DNA from: Geopsychrobacter electrodiphilus DSM 16401
GTDB taxonomy: Bacteria > Desulfobacterota > Desulfuromonadia > Desulfuromonadales > Geopsychrobacteraceae
Assembly (NCBI RefSeq): GCF_000384395.1
Contig: NZ_ARWE01000001.1
Span: 4,177,731-4,241,730 of the forward strand
Length of the DNA stretch: 64,000 nt
Reading direction: 5' to 3'
A model generated the notes under the pieces. It did no database searches, was not told the DNA's origin, and saw only the letters and a list, made by a program, of their open reading frames with translations. How positions within the stretch are numbered: position 1 is the first letter of the stretch; each line of letters opens with the position of its first letter. Positions 8,021 through 16,391 of this stretch are shown in pieces. The position numbers were made by a program, and so were the translations under genes.

Positions 8021-8962
8021 ATGCAGGATAAAAGCAGTTACAGACCGCAGAAGTTCGCTGTTATCGGCGCTGGTCCGGTGGGGTGTATCGTGGCTGCGTT
8101 CCTCGCGCGCGGGGGCTACCAGGTGACGCTCTGTGATATTCAGCCGAGCCTGCTTGAGCCCGCGCTGAACCCTGGAATCGTTCTTTCTGGGGCCGAAGAT
8201 TTTCAAGCACGGGTGACAAAAACCCTGACCCGGGTAGATGCCCTGGCCGAGGATCCCCCCGATGTGGTGATTGTAACAGTCAAGGCCACGGTGCTGCCGA
8301 TCATCGCCTCGGCCCTGGAAGCGGTGGTCGGACCGGGACGTTATGTCGTCAGCTGGCAGAACGGAATCGACACCGAACTGGTACTGGCGGAACGGCTGGG
8401 GAAAAAACATGTCATGCGTGCGGTGGTTAACTACGGCTGCATCCTGGAGGGGCCGGCTGAAGTCAGGCTCGCTTTTCATCATCGGCCGCACTATCTGCAG
8501 GAGTTGGCGGCGGAATCGCGCGAGGCGGCTCTCGGGATCTGTCAGGCCTTGACCGCCTGTGGACTCGACACCCTGCACACCGACCAGATTCGCAACATGG
8601 TCTGGACCAAGACGGTCAATAACTCCTGCATGAATCCGGTCTGCGCCGTCACCGGCAAGACCATGTTCGAGGTCATCAATGATCCGATTGTCTTCAGTCT
8701 GGTCGAGGCGTTATTGAAAGAAGGGGTCAGGGTCGCGCGGGCGAATGAGCTTTTGCTGGGTGCGGATTTTTACCCGGAATGTCTCGACTATATCAAGGAG
8801 GCCGGTCAGCACAAACCGTCGATGTTGCAGGATATTGAAGCGAAACGGCGGACTGAAATCGATTATATCAATGGCAAAATCATGGAATACGGTGAACGGG
8901 CCGGGGTGCCGACCCCCTATAACATGGTCTTGCGCAGTCTGGTCAAGGCGCTTGAACCTTAG
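8021..8962 (+). CDS. Ketopantoate reductase (PanE/ApbA) family 2-oxoacid reductase, copy 2
   Basis: A 313-residue paralogue of the reductase at 6521-7462, similar along its full length, including GAGPVGCIV, WQNGIDTE, VWTKTVNNSCMNPVCAV and KRRTEIDYINGKI. All family landmarks are kept, so it should be active as an NAD(P)H-dependent 2-oxoacid reductase or hydroxyacid dehydrogenase. Differences cluster in the middle (CVPLSPGHI against CILEGPAEV) and the last third, which may reflect different substrates. CAGGGAG precedes the ATG by 6 nt. It is followed by 261 bp without a gene before the TRAP transporter. Confidence 0.82.
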   Translation: MQDKSSYRPQKFAVIGAGPVGCIVAAFLARGGYQVTLCDIQPSLLEPALNPGIVLSGAEDFQARVTKTLTRVDALAEDPPDVVIVTVKATVLPIIASALEAVVGPGRYVVSWQNGIDTELVLAERLGKKHVMRAVVNYGCILEGPAEVRLAFHHRPHYLQELAAESREAALGICQALTACGLDTLHTDQIRNMVWTKTVNNSCMNPVCAVTGKTMFEVINDPIVFSLVEALLKEGVRVARANELLLGADFYPECLDYIKEAGQHKPSMLQDIEAKRRTEIDYINGKIMEYGERAGVPTPYNMVLRSLVKALEP

Positions 8963-9047
8963 TCCGCAGGGGATAAACCACTGGCTTGAATGGAACGGTA
9001 ATGACCATTCAGCAAATCTTAATGGTGAATCAAAACATACGGTTTAA

Positions 9048-9123
9048 TTGACTAAAAATAAATAGAACGGGGTTATTTTCAAGTCCGGCATTCCTTGACG
9101 CAAGGGAGTTTTAACGCTACTCT
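9048..9123 (+). promoter_or_regulatory. Candidate promoters upstream of dctP
   Basis: Two sigma70-like -35 boxes are seen in the 261-bp gap before the transporter. TTGACT at 9048 has only a weak -10. TTGACG at 9095-9100 is followed after 17 bp by TACTCT at 9118-9123. The AT-rich patch around 9040-9080 also stands out. No good sigma54 -24/-12 pair was found by eye. The transporter may therefore be transcribed separately from the upstream catabolic genes. Confidence 0.28.
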
Positions 9124-9223
9124 TGCCGATATTTGAGCTTGTTTACGGTCTGTATGTTTGAGGATCAAACCCAACTTTCACCAATTCGTGGTGAAAGACT
9201 CACCACCCCGTAGGAGGTGTCCG

Positions 9224-10279
9224 ATGAAGAGAACATTCGTTTTGTCCAATCTGCTTGCCCTGCTGATCGTCTGTTTGATGGCCAGCACGCTGTTCGCGGC
9301 TGGAGCGAAAAAAGATCCATTGGCCAACTGGAAGACAAAATTTGATTATTCGAAGGCCGAATATACCTATATTTTGTCGAATATTTCTCACCCGGTGATT
9401 GAAGGGGTTGCGAACGGTTACAACATTCGCGACTCATTGTGGAAAAAATCCAATGGCCGTATCTATGTCGACTACCGCCCGCTGGCCCAACTCGGTGGTG
9501 AGAAGGATGTTATCTCCAAACTGAAAATCGGTGCGGTTCAGGGGATGCTGGCTTCCTCAGTGGCTTCGGCCAACATTGCCGAGAAACTTGGCGTCGTCAA
9601 CCTGCCTTATGTTGTCGATACCTATGATAAGCTCGACCAGTTTCGCGCTGACCCAGAACTCTGGGGGCCCTACAGCACCAGCGCTCTGTCGGCCGGGCTG
9701 ATGGTGGTGGATATTGTCAATTATGGCGAGTACGGCTGGGCGACCACCACGCCGGTGCGTAACCTTGAGGATGCCAAAACGGTTAATTTCCGGATTGCCG
9801 AAGCACCGGTTAACATCGATGTTTATAAGGCCTGGGGCCTGAAATTTACCGTCATGCCCTGGCCGGACGTGCCGCAAGCCCTGCAGACTGGCGTTATCAA
9901 CGGTCTCGACCATACGGCCATTGTCTGCAACATCACCAAAAAGTTTACCATCGCCAAATACTTTACCGAGTTGAACTACGCGCAGGGACTCTTTGTTCAT
10001 CTGGTGAACAAGCGCTGGTTCGATAAACTGCCTGCCGACCTGCAAAAGATTTTCCTGGAAGTTGTCGCCGAGGAAAGCGCCAAGACCCGTGCCCTGACCC
10101 GTGTCCAGCATGATACCCAGATTGCCAAAGCCAAAGCGGCAGGGGTGGAATTTTTTCAACTCTCGCCAGCCGATAAGACAACCCTGATTAAGGAAGCGGC
10201 TCCAGTTTATGCCTCCTGGGGCAAGAAAATTGGCCCTGACTATCTGGCCAAAGTTCGCAGCAAGTTGGGCGATAATTAA
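9224..10279 (+). CDS. dctP: TRAP transporter solute-binding protein, DctP family
   Basis: A 351-residue periplasmic binding protein with a clear signal peptide (KR, hydrophobic core, cleavage near TLFAAG). The VNFRIAEAPVNIDVYKAWG block holds the Arg that binds the substrate carboxylate in DctP proteins, followed by the GVINGLDH motif. It captures an organic anion and delivers it to DctQM. An optimal TAGGAGGTG ribosome site precedes the ATG at 9224; the longer frame from 9158 would add a non-secretory leader and is rejected. Context suggests a 2-oxo, 2-hydroxy or aryl acid as ligand (inference). Confidence 0.93.
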   Translation: MKRTFVLSNLLALLIVCLMASTLFAAGAKKDPLANWKTKFDYSKAEYTYILSNISHPVIEGVANGYNIRDSLWKKSNGRIYVDYRPLAQLGGEKDVISKLKIGAVQGMLASSVASANIAEKLGVVNLPYVVDTYDKLDQFRADPELWGPYSTSALSAGLMVVDIVNYGEYGWATTTPVRNLEDAKTVNFRIAEAPVNIDVYKAWGLKFTVMPWPDVPQALQTGVINGLDHTAIVCNITKKFTIAKYFTELNYAQGLFVHLVNKRWFDKLPADLQKIFLEVVAEESAKTRALTRVQHDTQIAKAKAAGVEFFQLSPADKTTLIKEAAPVYASWGKKIGPDYLAKVRSKLGDN

Positions 10280-10300
10280 ACACTGAACTTTTTCGATTAT

Positions 10301-10341
10301 CTGCTTGGGACCGGGGAGGATTGCTCCCCGGTCCCAAGCAG
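10301..10341 (+). promoter_or_regulatory. Intercistronic stem-loop between dctP and dctQ
   Basis: A perfect 17-bp stem (10301-10317 with 10325-10341) closes a 7-nt loop, GGATTGC. There is no T-run, so it is unlikely to be a full terminator. Hairpins in this place, after a binding-protein gene and before its membrane subunits, usually protect the upstream mRNA from 3' decay and raise binding-protein output. That role is inferred from position. Confidence 0.65.
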
Positions 10342-10356
10342 CCAGGGTGATGCCGC

Positions 10357-10854
10357 ATGCTGAAAAAAACGTTTGAGACAATCGACCGAGTTTTCGGTTG
10401 GATCGAAGACTGGTCACTCCTGCTGTCGGTCATCATTGCGCTGCTGGTGGCCATGGCCAACGTATTGCTGCGCAAGTTCACCGCCGACTTCAACCTCTAC
10501 TGGTCGGACGAAGTAGTACGCAAGACCATCTACGTCTCCACCTATATCGGCTGCGTTGTGGCGATCCGCAACCGTTCGATGATCCGCATTGATGCCCTGC
10601 CGCAAATGGTTCCCTGGTTAAAAAAACCGCTGACCGTGTTTTCCCATCTGGTCGTTCTGCTCTTCTCTGCCTGCATGATCTATCTGGGGGGAATGATGAC
10701 CCATATGCAGTATCTGGATATCTACGCCAAAACATCCAGCCTGCGAATCCCCGAATGGATCTTTTATGCGGTGTTGCCGATGATGGGGGTGATGATGTTC
10801 GTACGCACCCTGATGGTGCTTGCCGACGACTGGAAGGAGGGGGCGAACAGCTGA
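10357..10854 (+). CDS. dctQ: TRAP transporter small permease, DctQ family
   Basis: A 165-residue membrane protein with about four transmembrane helices: near residues 20-40, 55-70, 90-112 and 128-150. Family landmarks are the YWSDEVVRKTIYVSTYIG segment and the hydrophilic RNRSMIRIDAL loop. It forms the inner-membrane complex with DctM for sodium-driven uptake of the DctP ligand. It lies between dctP and dctM in the same direction, 77 bp and 38 bp from them. Confidence 0.9.
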   Translation: MLKKTFETIDRVFGWIEDWSLLLSVIIALLVAMANVLLRKFTADFNLYWSDEVVRKTIYVSTYIGCVVAIRNRSMIRIDALPQMVPWLKKPLTVFSHLVVLLFSACMIYLGGMMTHMQYLDIYAKTSSLRIPEWIFYAVLPMMGVMMFVRTLMVLADDWKEGANS

Positions 10855-10892
10855 GGATGGCCCGCCATCCTGACTGACCTGCCCGAACCCTT

Positions 10893-12179
10893 ATGGAAAC
10901 CTCTTACCTGCTTATTCTCGTATTACTCCTTGGCCTGATGGGAGCAACCGTCCCTGTTTTTATGGCCCTGTTTTTCACCGGCACCGTTGGCCTGGTTTTT
11001 TTACTCGGCATTGATCCGCAGATCGTGATCGAGGTGCTCTATCGCAGTATGGACAAGTTCGCCCTGGTGGTGGTGCTGTTCTTCATCCTCTGTGGCAATA
11101 TCATGACCACCGGATCCATCGTCCAGAAACTGATCAAAACCGCCAACTGCCTGGTCGGGTTTTTACCCGGCGGACTGGCGATGGCGGGCATCCTGGCCTG
11201 CGGTTTCTTCGGTGCCATCTCAGGCTCGACGGTCGCCACCGTGGTCGCCATCGGCGGGTTCATGATCCCGGCGCTGATCGACAACGGCTACGATGAGCAA
11301 TTCTCGGTTGGTATCATGACCACCGCGCCCAACCTGGGGATCATCATTCCGCCGTCGATTGCGATGATTTTGTACTCGATGGTCAGTAATGACCCGCTTG
11401 AGGCGTTGTTTCTCACTGGCTTCATCCCCGGCATCCTGATCATGGCAGCGATGAGCCTCTACGCCTACTTTTACTGCAAGCGTCGGAAGTACCCCACAAT
11501 CCCGCGCCCCAGTTTTAAAGAGATTCTCGCTGTCCTGCGCGAGAGCGTCTGGGCGCTCTGCCTGCCGGTCTTGATTTTCGGTGGTATTTACTCGGGGCTG
11601 TTCACGGCCAACGAGGCAGCGGTGGTCGCCTGCTTCTATGCTTTTTTTGTTGAAATGTTCGTCCATAAAGACCTCAAACTGTCCGACGTGCGCAAGATCA
11701 TCGTTTCTTCGTCGGTGACCTCGGCGACCCTGCTTTCGATTGTTGCCGGTGCCTCGGTCTTTGGTGAATACCTGACCTTCGAGCAGATTCCCAACAAGAT
11801 CGCCAACGCCGTCGTCGATCAAATCCATTCCCCCTGGGTGTTTTTGCTGGCGGTCAATATTCTGCTGCTGATCGTTGGCATGTTTATGGATATTATCTCG
11901 GCCACCCTGATCCTGACCCCGATCTTTTTGCCGATGCTCGGACCTTTCGGCATCAACAGCATGCATTTCGGGCTGCTGATGACCATCAACCTGGGGATCG
12001 GGTACTGTACGCCACCGCTGGGGGTCAGCTTGTATATCTCCGGCGCGGCGGTCAACCGCAACCTGCTTTATGTCTCCCGAGCGGTGATGCCGACCCTGCT
12101 CATCCAGATCGCCGTTCTGTTAGTTTTGACCTATTGGCCAGATCTTGTCCTCTTCTTGCCGCGTCTGGTTTACGGCTGA
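10893..12179 (+). CDS. dctM: TRAP transporter large permease, DctM family
   Basis: A 428-residue polytopic membrane protein with about 12 hydrophobic segments. Diagnostic DctM motifs are present: GFFGAISGSTVATVVAIG near residue 105, NLGIIIPPSIAMILY near 155, and GYCTPPLGVSLYISG near the C-terminus. It is the sodium-coupled translocation subunit. No strong Shine-Dalgarno precedes the ATG, so translation may be coupled to dctQ. A usp gene follows after 85 bp, a common companion of TRAP operons. Confidence 0.93.
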   Translation: METSYLLILVLLLGLMGATVPVFMALFFTGTVGLVFLLGIDPQIVIEVLYRSMDKFALVVVLFFILCGNIMTTGSIVQKLIKTANCLVGFLPGGLAMAGILACGFFGAISGSTVATVVAIGGFMIPALIDNGYDEQFSVGIMTTAPNLGIIIPPSIAMILYSMVSNDPLEALFLTGFIPGILIMAAMSLYAYFYCKRRKYPTIPRPSFKEILAVLRESVWALCLPVLIFGGIYSGLFTANEAAVVACFYAFFVEMFVHKDLKLSDVRKIIVSSSVTSATLLSIVAGASVFGEYLTFEQIPNKIANAVVDQIHSPWVFLLAVNILLLIVGMFMDIISATLILTPIFLPMLGPFGINSMHFGLLMTINLGIGYCTPPLGVSLYISGAAVNRNLLYVSRAVMPTLLIQIAVLLVLTYWPDLVLFLPRLVYG

Positions 12180-12264
12180 TGGTGTCGCAAAAAGTTCGTT
12201 TTGCAGCGTTGCCGCAGTTTTTTGATAGGGTCATTAAGAGAATTTCTCCACCAGGGAGGCGCAG

Positions 12265-12687
12265 ATGAATGCACGAATTCTGATTCCGGTCGATGACACT
12301 GAAACCACCGAAAAGGCGATCAGCGGTTTTCTTCGCAACCAAACACATTTTGCGGACAGTGTGATTCTGCTGCATGTGCTGGAGGACAAACTCGCGTACC
12401 GGATGATCCCGCCTGAGCAGATTAAGATGATTCAGGAACGCTCCCGACAGGCTGCGCAGCAGATGCTGGAGCACTTCAGTGAGCGCTTCAAGGCCGCCGG
12501 ATTTCATCCCGAACTGCGCATCAAAAGTGGTGATCCCATCGCGGTCATCAGGCGGATTATCACCGAAGAGGAGATTTTTCTGCTGGTCATGGCGCGGCAT
12601 AAGGCGGGCGAGGTCAGCGATGTGCTGTTCGGCTCGGTGACCAACGCCTTGATGCACAAGGTGAACTGCCCGATGTTGTTGTTTTAA
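12265..12687 (+). CDS. Universal stress protein, UspA family
   Basis: A 140-residue single Usp domain. It opens with the ILIPVDDT strand that contacts the nucleotide and ends with ARHKAGEVSDVLFGSVTNAL, which matches the ATP-binding GxxGx9GS motif except that the first Gly is replaced. ATP binding may therefore be weakened. The last strand ends NCPMLLF, as in the family. GGGAGG lies before the ATG. Usp proteins next to TRAP transporters are thought to tune transport or energy state. Confidence 0.85.
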   Translation: MNARILIPVDDTETTEKAISGFLRNQTHFADSVILLHVLEDKLAYRMIPPEQIKMIQERSRQAAQQMLEHFSERFKAAGFHPELRIKSGDPIAVIRRIITEEEIFLLVMARHKAGEVSDVLFGSVTNALMHKVNCPMLLF

Positions 12688-12862
12688 GGCCGCTTCCGGT
12701 GACCTGTGATCGAGGCCTGTTGCCTCCGTTGTGCTTCAGCTTCGCTGAGGCCAAAAGCATCCCCCTTCTCCTGTCTGCGTGACCTGAATGCTGGCGATCT
12801 GATGCGCAGACGCGCAGTTTACCTGAGAAGCGTGCCGCAAAGATTCAAGCAGTGAGGTTAAA

Positions 12863-15187
12863 ATGCATATCAGACAGCGTGTCGAACAACTCTTAAAGCG
12901 CATGCATGAGCAGCCGCAGTACCCCAGCCAGGGTGCCGTGCTCTTCGTTGATCTTGAAAACCGCAGTTTTCAGCGTGGCTATTTGCCGCTGACGATGGTG
13001 CAGAATTTTCTGGCCGGGCGCGGTGGCAACATGGTGCTGCTTTACAACCTGCTGCAGGAAGAGAAGGACGCACTCGACCCCGAGGTACCGCTGATCTTCG
13101 GGGCCGGGGTCTTGACCAGCCATATGCCCGCGGCCACCCGCGGCAACGTCACCAGCCGCTCGCCGGAGAGTCGCGCGATCCTCGACAGCAACGCCGGCGA
13201 TTACTTCCCCAGCTATCTCAAACGTCAGGGCTACGACCATCTGGTCTTGTATGGGCGTAATCCGCAGTGGACCCTGCTTAAAATTGAGCAGGAGCGGGTG
13301 TTATTTCTTGATGCCAGCCCCTATCACGGCATGGATAATATCGAATTTACAGCCGCAATCGAACGGGATTTTGTTTGTCATGAGCGCAAGGATCTGGCGA
13401 TGGCGCGGATCAGTAGCGCCGGTGAAAATCAGGTGCTGTGCAGCGGGATCATGGCGGGTGAAAAAGCGATCTGGGGGCGCGGCGGCGGCGGCGCCAAGAT
13501 GGGTTCCCTGCACCTGAAGGCGATCCTCATCCAGGGGAAACCCCCGGAATTTGAACTTTCGGCGGCGCACAAACAGCAGAACCGTGAACTGGGTAAAAAA
13601 ATTCTCAGTGCGAGTGTGGTTCAGAACGCGCTGAAAAAGGTCGGTACGCCCTTCCTCTACAAGCCGAGCCGGGTGCTGGGGGCGATGGGGACAAAGAACA
13701 ATCAGGAGACCACCTGGTTCGACAGCCTGGATGCGGATAACTTTGACCCCTATCGCCCGGGGATGAGCGGCTGCTACAGATGCCCGGTCTGTTGCCGGGC
13801 GAATAACGACATGCTCCCCGGTGGCAAAGGGGGCTGGGGTGCCAGCGCCTTGACCGGTCTCAACGGCAACGCCAGTTATGACAAAGAGCAGAGCGCCCTG
13901 GAACATCACAAGCGCCGCAGCTACAACGGCATTAACCACGATGGCAAGTTCGACAAGTACGACAAGGGGGAAGGACCCGAATATATCATCGTCGGTAAAT
14001 TCGGACCCAATATCGGCATTAAGGAGCCCGAGCAGGTATTAAGGCTCAACAATATCATCAACGATCTGGCTCTCGACGCCAGCAGCACCGGCAGCGCCAT
14101 CGCCTGGGCGATGGAACTTTATCAGCGCGGTATCATCGACCGGAAGACCACCGGTGGGCTGGATTTGCGTTGGGGGAACTATCCGGTCATCGAGCAGCTG
14201 CTGTTTCTGACCGCCAAATGCGAGGGCTTCGGCGCGACCATCGCCGCCTCCACGCGCGCCGTCGAAAAAGGGCTATATCCGCCCGAAGCCCTTGATTACT
14301 GCATGGCCTCCAAGGGGCTGTTTCAGTCCGACCCCCACGATGCACGGATCCTCAAGGCTTTCGCCCTGGGGTTGGCGGTGGCGACACGCGGCATGGACCA
14401 TCTGCGCAACCGCGCGACCCTCGAGATCAACGCGCGGATCAACGATGACGCCGCCTTCAAGACCGCACTCTACGGAGGGCTGGTTTCGCCCGAACCGACC
14501 TCCTACCTTGGGAAGGAGTACGCGGTCCGGCGTTGTGAAAACACCTTTGCCGTCGGTGATGCGCTCGGCATGTGCCGCTTTAATACCAAGCTCTTTAATT
14601 CACCCAATACCCCTGACCTTGAAGACTTTGCCGAGCAGTTGACCGCCCTGACCGGCCTCGATTTTAGCGCTGCACAGTTGGATGAAATCGGGCGCAGCAT
14701 CACTGGCCTCGAGCGGATGCTTAACTTTCGTCTCGGCCTGCGCGGAGCGGATGACAGTCTGCCGCCGCGCTGGTTCGAAGAGCCGATCAAGGTCGGTCCC
14801 TTTACCGGTGAAAAGCTTGATCGCCGGCAGTTTGCCGCGCTTAAACAGCGGTTCTATCAGCTGACCGGTCTGAACAGCGAGGGTGTTCCGACTCTGGACT
14901 GGCACCGTCAGATTGCCCAAATCGTGACCGGGTACCACATCACGGTCAAATTTCCCCATGAGCTTTTCGGCATCCCGGAACAGGGCATTATTGTCGATAA
15001 GCAGGTCGCAAATCTGGCCGAGTTGCGCCAGCTTTTGCGCCACAAGCTGCCTGAGGCCAGGACGCTCTTGAACGATGCGAACCTCAATATCATCCTCAAC
15101 GGTCAGATGATTCTGGCGGGCGAAGACCAGACTGAAATTCCTAACGGGAGTGAAGTCTGTCTGCTCTCCTACGTGGCCGGAGGCTAG
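12863..15187 (+). CDS. Aldehyde:ferredoxin oxidoreductase with C-terminal MoaD/ThiS-like domain
   Basis: A 774-residue protein, longer than the usual ~600-620 of the AOR family. Residues about 1-230 form the AOR N-terminal domain, with the pterin-binding WGRGGGGAKMGSLHLKAI near 204-221. Cys304, Cys307 and Cys311 (CYRCPVCC) with Cys571 (DALGMCRF) should bind the [4Fe-4S] cluster next to the tungsto- or molybdopterin. Residues about 690-774 look like a ubiquitin-fold MoaD/ThiS domain ending in Gly-Gly. The enzyme oxidises aldehydes to acids with ferredoxin; here it could detoxify aryl aldehydes leaking from IorAB. The free GG tail is the odd point. Operonic with the next gene (8-bp gap). Confidence 0.88.
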   Translation: MHIRQRVEQLLKRMHEQPQYPSQGAVLFVDLENRSFQRGYLPLTMVQNFLAGRGGNMVLLYNLLQEEKDALDPEVPLIFGAGVLTSHMPAATRGNVTSRSPESRAILDSNAGDYFPSYLKRQGYDHLVLYGRNPQWTLLKIEQERVLFLDASPYHGMDNIEFTAAIERDFVCHERKDLAMARISSAGENQVLCSGIMAGEKAIWGRGGGGAKMGSLHLKAILIQGKPPEFELSAAHKQQNRELGKKILSASVVQNALKKVGTPFLYKPSRVLGAMGTKNNQETTWFDSLDADNFDPYRPGMSGCYRCPVCCRANNDMLPGGKGGWGASALTGLNGNASYDKEQSALEHHKRRSYNGINHDGKFDKYDKGEGPEYIIVGKFGPNIGIKEPEQVLRLNNIINDLALDASSTGSAIAWAMELYQRGIIDRKTTGGLDLRWGNYPVIEQLLFLTAKCEGFGATIAASTRAVEKGLYPPEALDYCMASKGLFQSDPHDARILKAFALGLAVATRGMDHLRNRATLEINARINDDAAFKTALYGGLVSPEPTSYLGKEYAVRRCENTFAVGDALGMCRFNTKLFNSPNTPDLEDFAEQLTALTGLDFSAAQLDEIGRSITGLERMLNFRLGLRGADDSLPPRWFEEPIKVGPFTGEKLDRRQFAALKQRFYQLTGLNSEGVPTLDWHRQIAQIVTGYHITVKFPHELFGIPEQGIIVDKQVANLAELRQLLRHKLPEARTLLNDANLNIILNGQMILAGEDQTEIPNGSEVCLLSYVAGG

Positions 15188-15195
15188 TACTCCCC

Positions 15196-15990
15196 ATGCA
15201 GGAGACTCAGGGGTTTTTCTCCATTGATGGGCGGCAGCTCGAGTATCAGCTGTTCGCCCCGTCCAAACCCTGTGATCTGACCCTGGTGCTGCTGCATGAA
15301 GGGTTGGGCTGTGTCGCGATGTGGAAGGATTTTCCGCGTCAGCTTGCCGAACTGACTGGTTGTTCAGTGCTCAGCTACAGCCGCGCCGGGTATGGCGGCT
15401 CGGATCCTTGCCCCCTGCCCCGGCCCCTCAACTTCATGCACCATGAAGCGCTCGACGTTCTGCCGAAAATACTCACTGCTGCGGCAATAGAACAAGCCGT
15501 ACTGATCGGTCACAGCGACGGGGCCTCTATCGCCCTGATCCACGCCGGCGGACTTGTCGACCCGCGCATTTTGGGGCTGGTTCTGATGGCCCCGCATGTC
15601 TTCGTCGAGGAGCTCACCCTGGCCAGTATTCGTGCGGCCAAAGTCGCCTACGAAAAAACAGATCTGCGCGCGCGGCTGACGCGTTATCATAACGCTAACG
15701 TCGATTGTGCCTTTTTCGGCTGGAATCAGGTCTGGCTCGATCCGGATTTTCGGGATTGGAATCTTGAAGCCTATCTGCCGCAGATTGAGGTTCCGGTGTT
15801 GCTGATCCAGGGTGAAGATGACAACTACGGTACTGTCCGACAGTTAGAAGCCATCCAGACGCAACTCTCAGGGAATGGGGAGCTGCTGCTCCTGCCTGAA
15901 TGTGGACACTCTCCCAGTCGTGACCGGCCGGCAGAGACACTGCGGGCCATCACTGATTTTCTGCAGCATCATTTCAAGGTGGTCTCCTAG
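15196..15990 (+). CDS. Alpha/beta hydrolase
   Basis: A 264-residue alpha/beta-hydrolase. The oxyanion region LLHEGLGC is near residue 33, the nucleophile elbow GHSDGAS puts Ser at 107, the acid is Asp208/209 in IQGEDDNYG, and His238 lies in ECGHSPSRD. No signal peptide. It starts 8 bp after the AOR stop, and its GGAGG site lies inside the AOR 3' end, so the two are co-translated. The substrate cannot be read from sequence; ester, thioester or C-C bond hydrolases of aromatic pathways share this form. Confidence 0.85.
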   Translation: MQETQGFFSIDGRQLEYQLFAPSKPCDLTLVLLHEGLGCVAMWKDFPRQLAELTGCSVLSYSRAGYGGSDPCPLPRPLNFMHHEALDVLPKILTAAAIEQAVLIGHSDGASIALIHAGGLVDPRILGLVLMAPHVFVEELTLASIRAAKVAYEKTDLRARLTRYHNANVDCAFFGWNQVWLDPDFRDWNLEAYLPQIEVPVLLIQGEDDNYGTVRQLEAIQTQLSGNGELLLLPECGHSPSRDRPAETLRAITDFLQHHFKVVS

Positions 15991-16391
15991 TCCTCGGGTC
16001 TTAAGGCCAGCAAACCGCACTCTTTTCAGAACTGCAGGTGACGGGCTGTATTGAGCTGAAAATCGCTGATCTTCCACCCGGCCAACTGAGAATCAACCCC
16101 CTGCAGCAAGGCCAGCTGTTAAGAAAAAAGATGGCAGTGATCAATATTCTGGGCGGCAGTGGGGGAATCAGCAAGCGGAACCACAATGCGCGGTATGGGT
16201 GCCTCCTTTTGAGGATGCAGGATTTTTTTTGGCAGAGTGTTACCGCAAGGGTTGAGTGCGATGGAGGCTTGACAGCGCAAATATTTTATATATATATTTG
16301 TTTGCATGTTAAGACTGAAGTCCGAGTCGTTCTAAAGCGACTGAAAAGATTTGAGCAGGATCATTGTCCCTGGCCCGAAGGAGAATTTTTT
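15991..16391. other. Gene-free stretch before the YgaP-like gene
   Basis: About 400 bp without a convincing gene. A frame starting at 16038 runs into the next gene but has no ribosome site, and its first 117 residues look non-coding. The left part shows no feature I can name. The right part holds the promoter at 16269-16296 and the AT-rich dyad that overlaps it. Confidence 0.5.
16269..16300 (+). promoter_or_regulatory. Promoter with overlapping AT-rich operator-like dyad
   Basis: A perfect -35 TTGACA (16269-16274) is followed after 16 bp by TATATA (16291-16296), or after 18 bp by TATATT. The dyad CAAATAT (16278-16284) and ATATTTG (16294-16300), separated by 9 bp, spans the spacer and -10, as expected for a repressor site. 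It lies about 95 nt upstream of the small membrane protein gene. Confidence 0.55.

Noticed and set aside
9040..9123. Sigma54 promoter before the TRAP operon
   Set aside because: No GG-N10-GC pair with acceptable flanks was found by eye.
16038..16391. N-terminal extension of the YgaP-like protein
   Set aside because: AAGGAG directly before ATG 16392 and the normal family N-terminus show the short form; the promoter lies inside the would-be extension.
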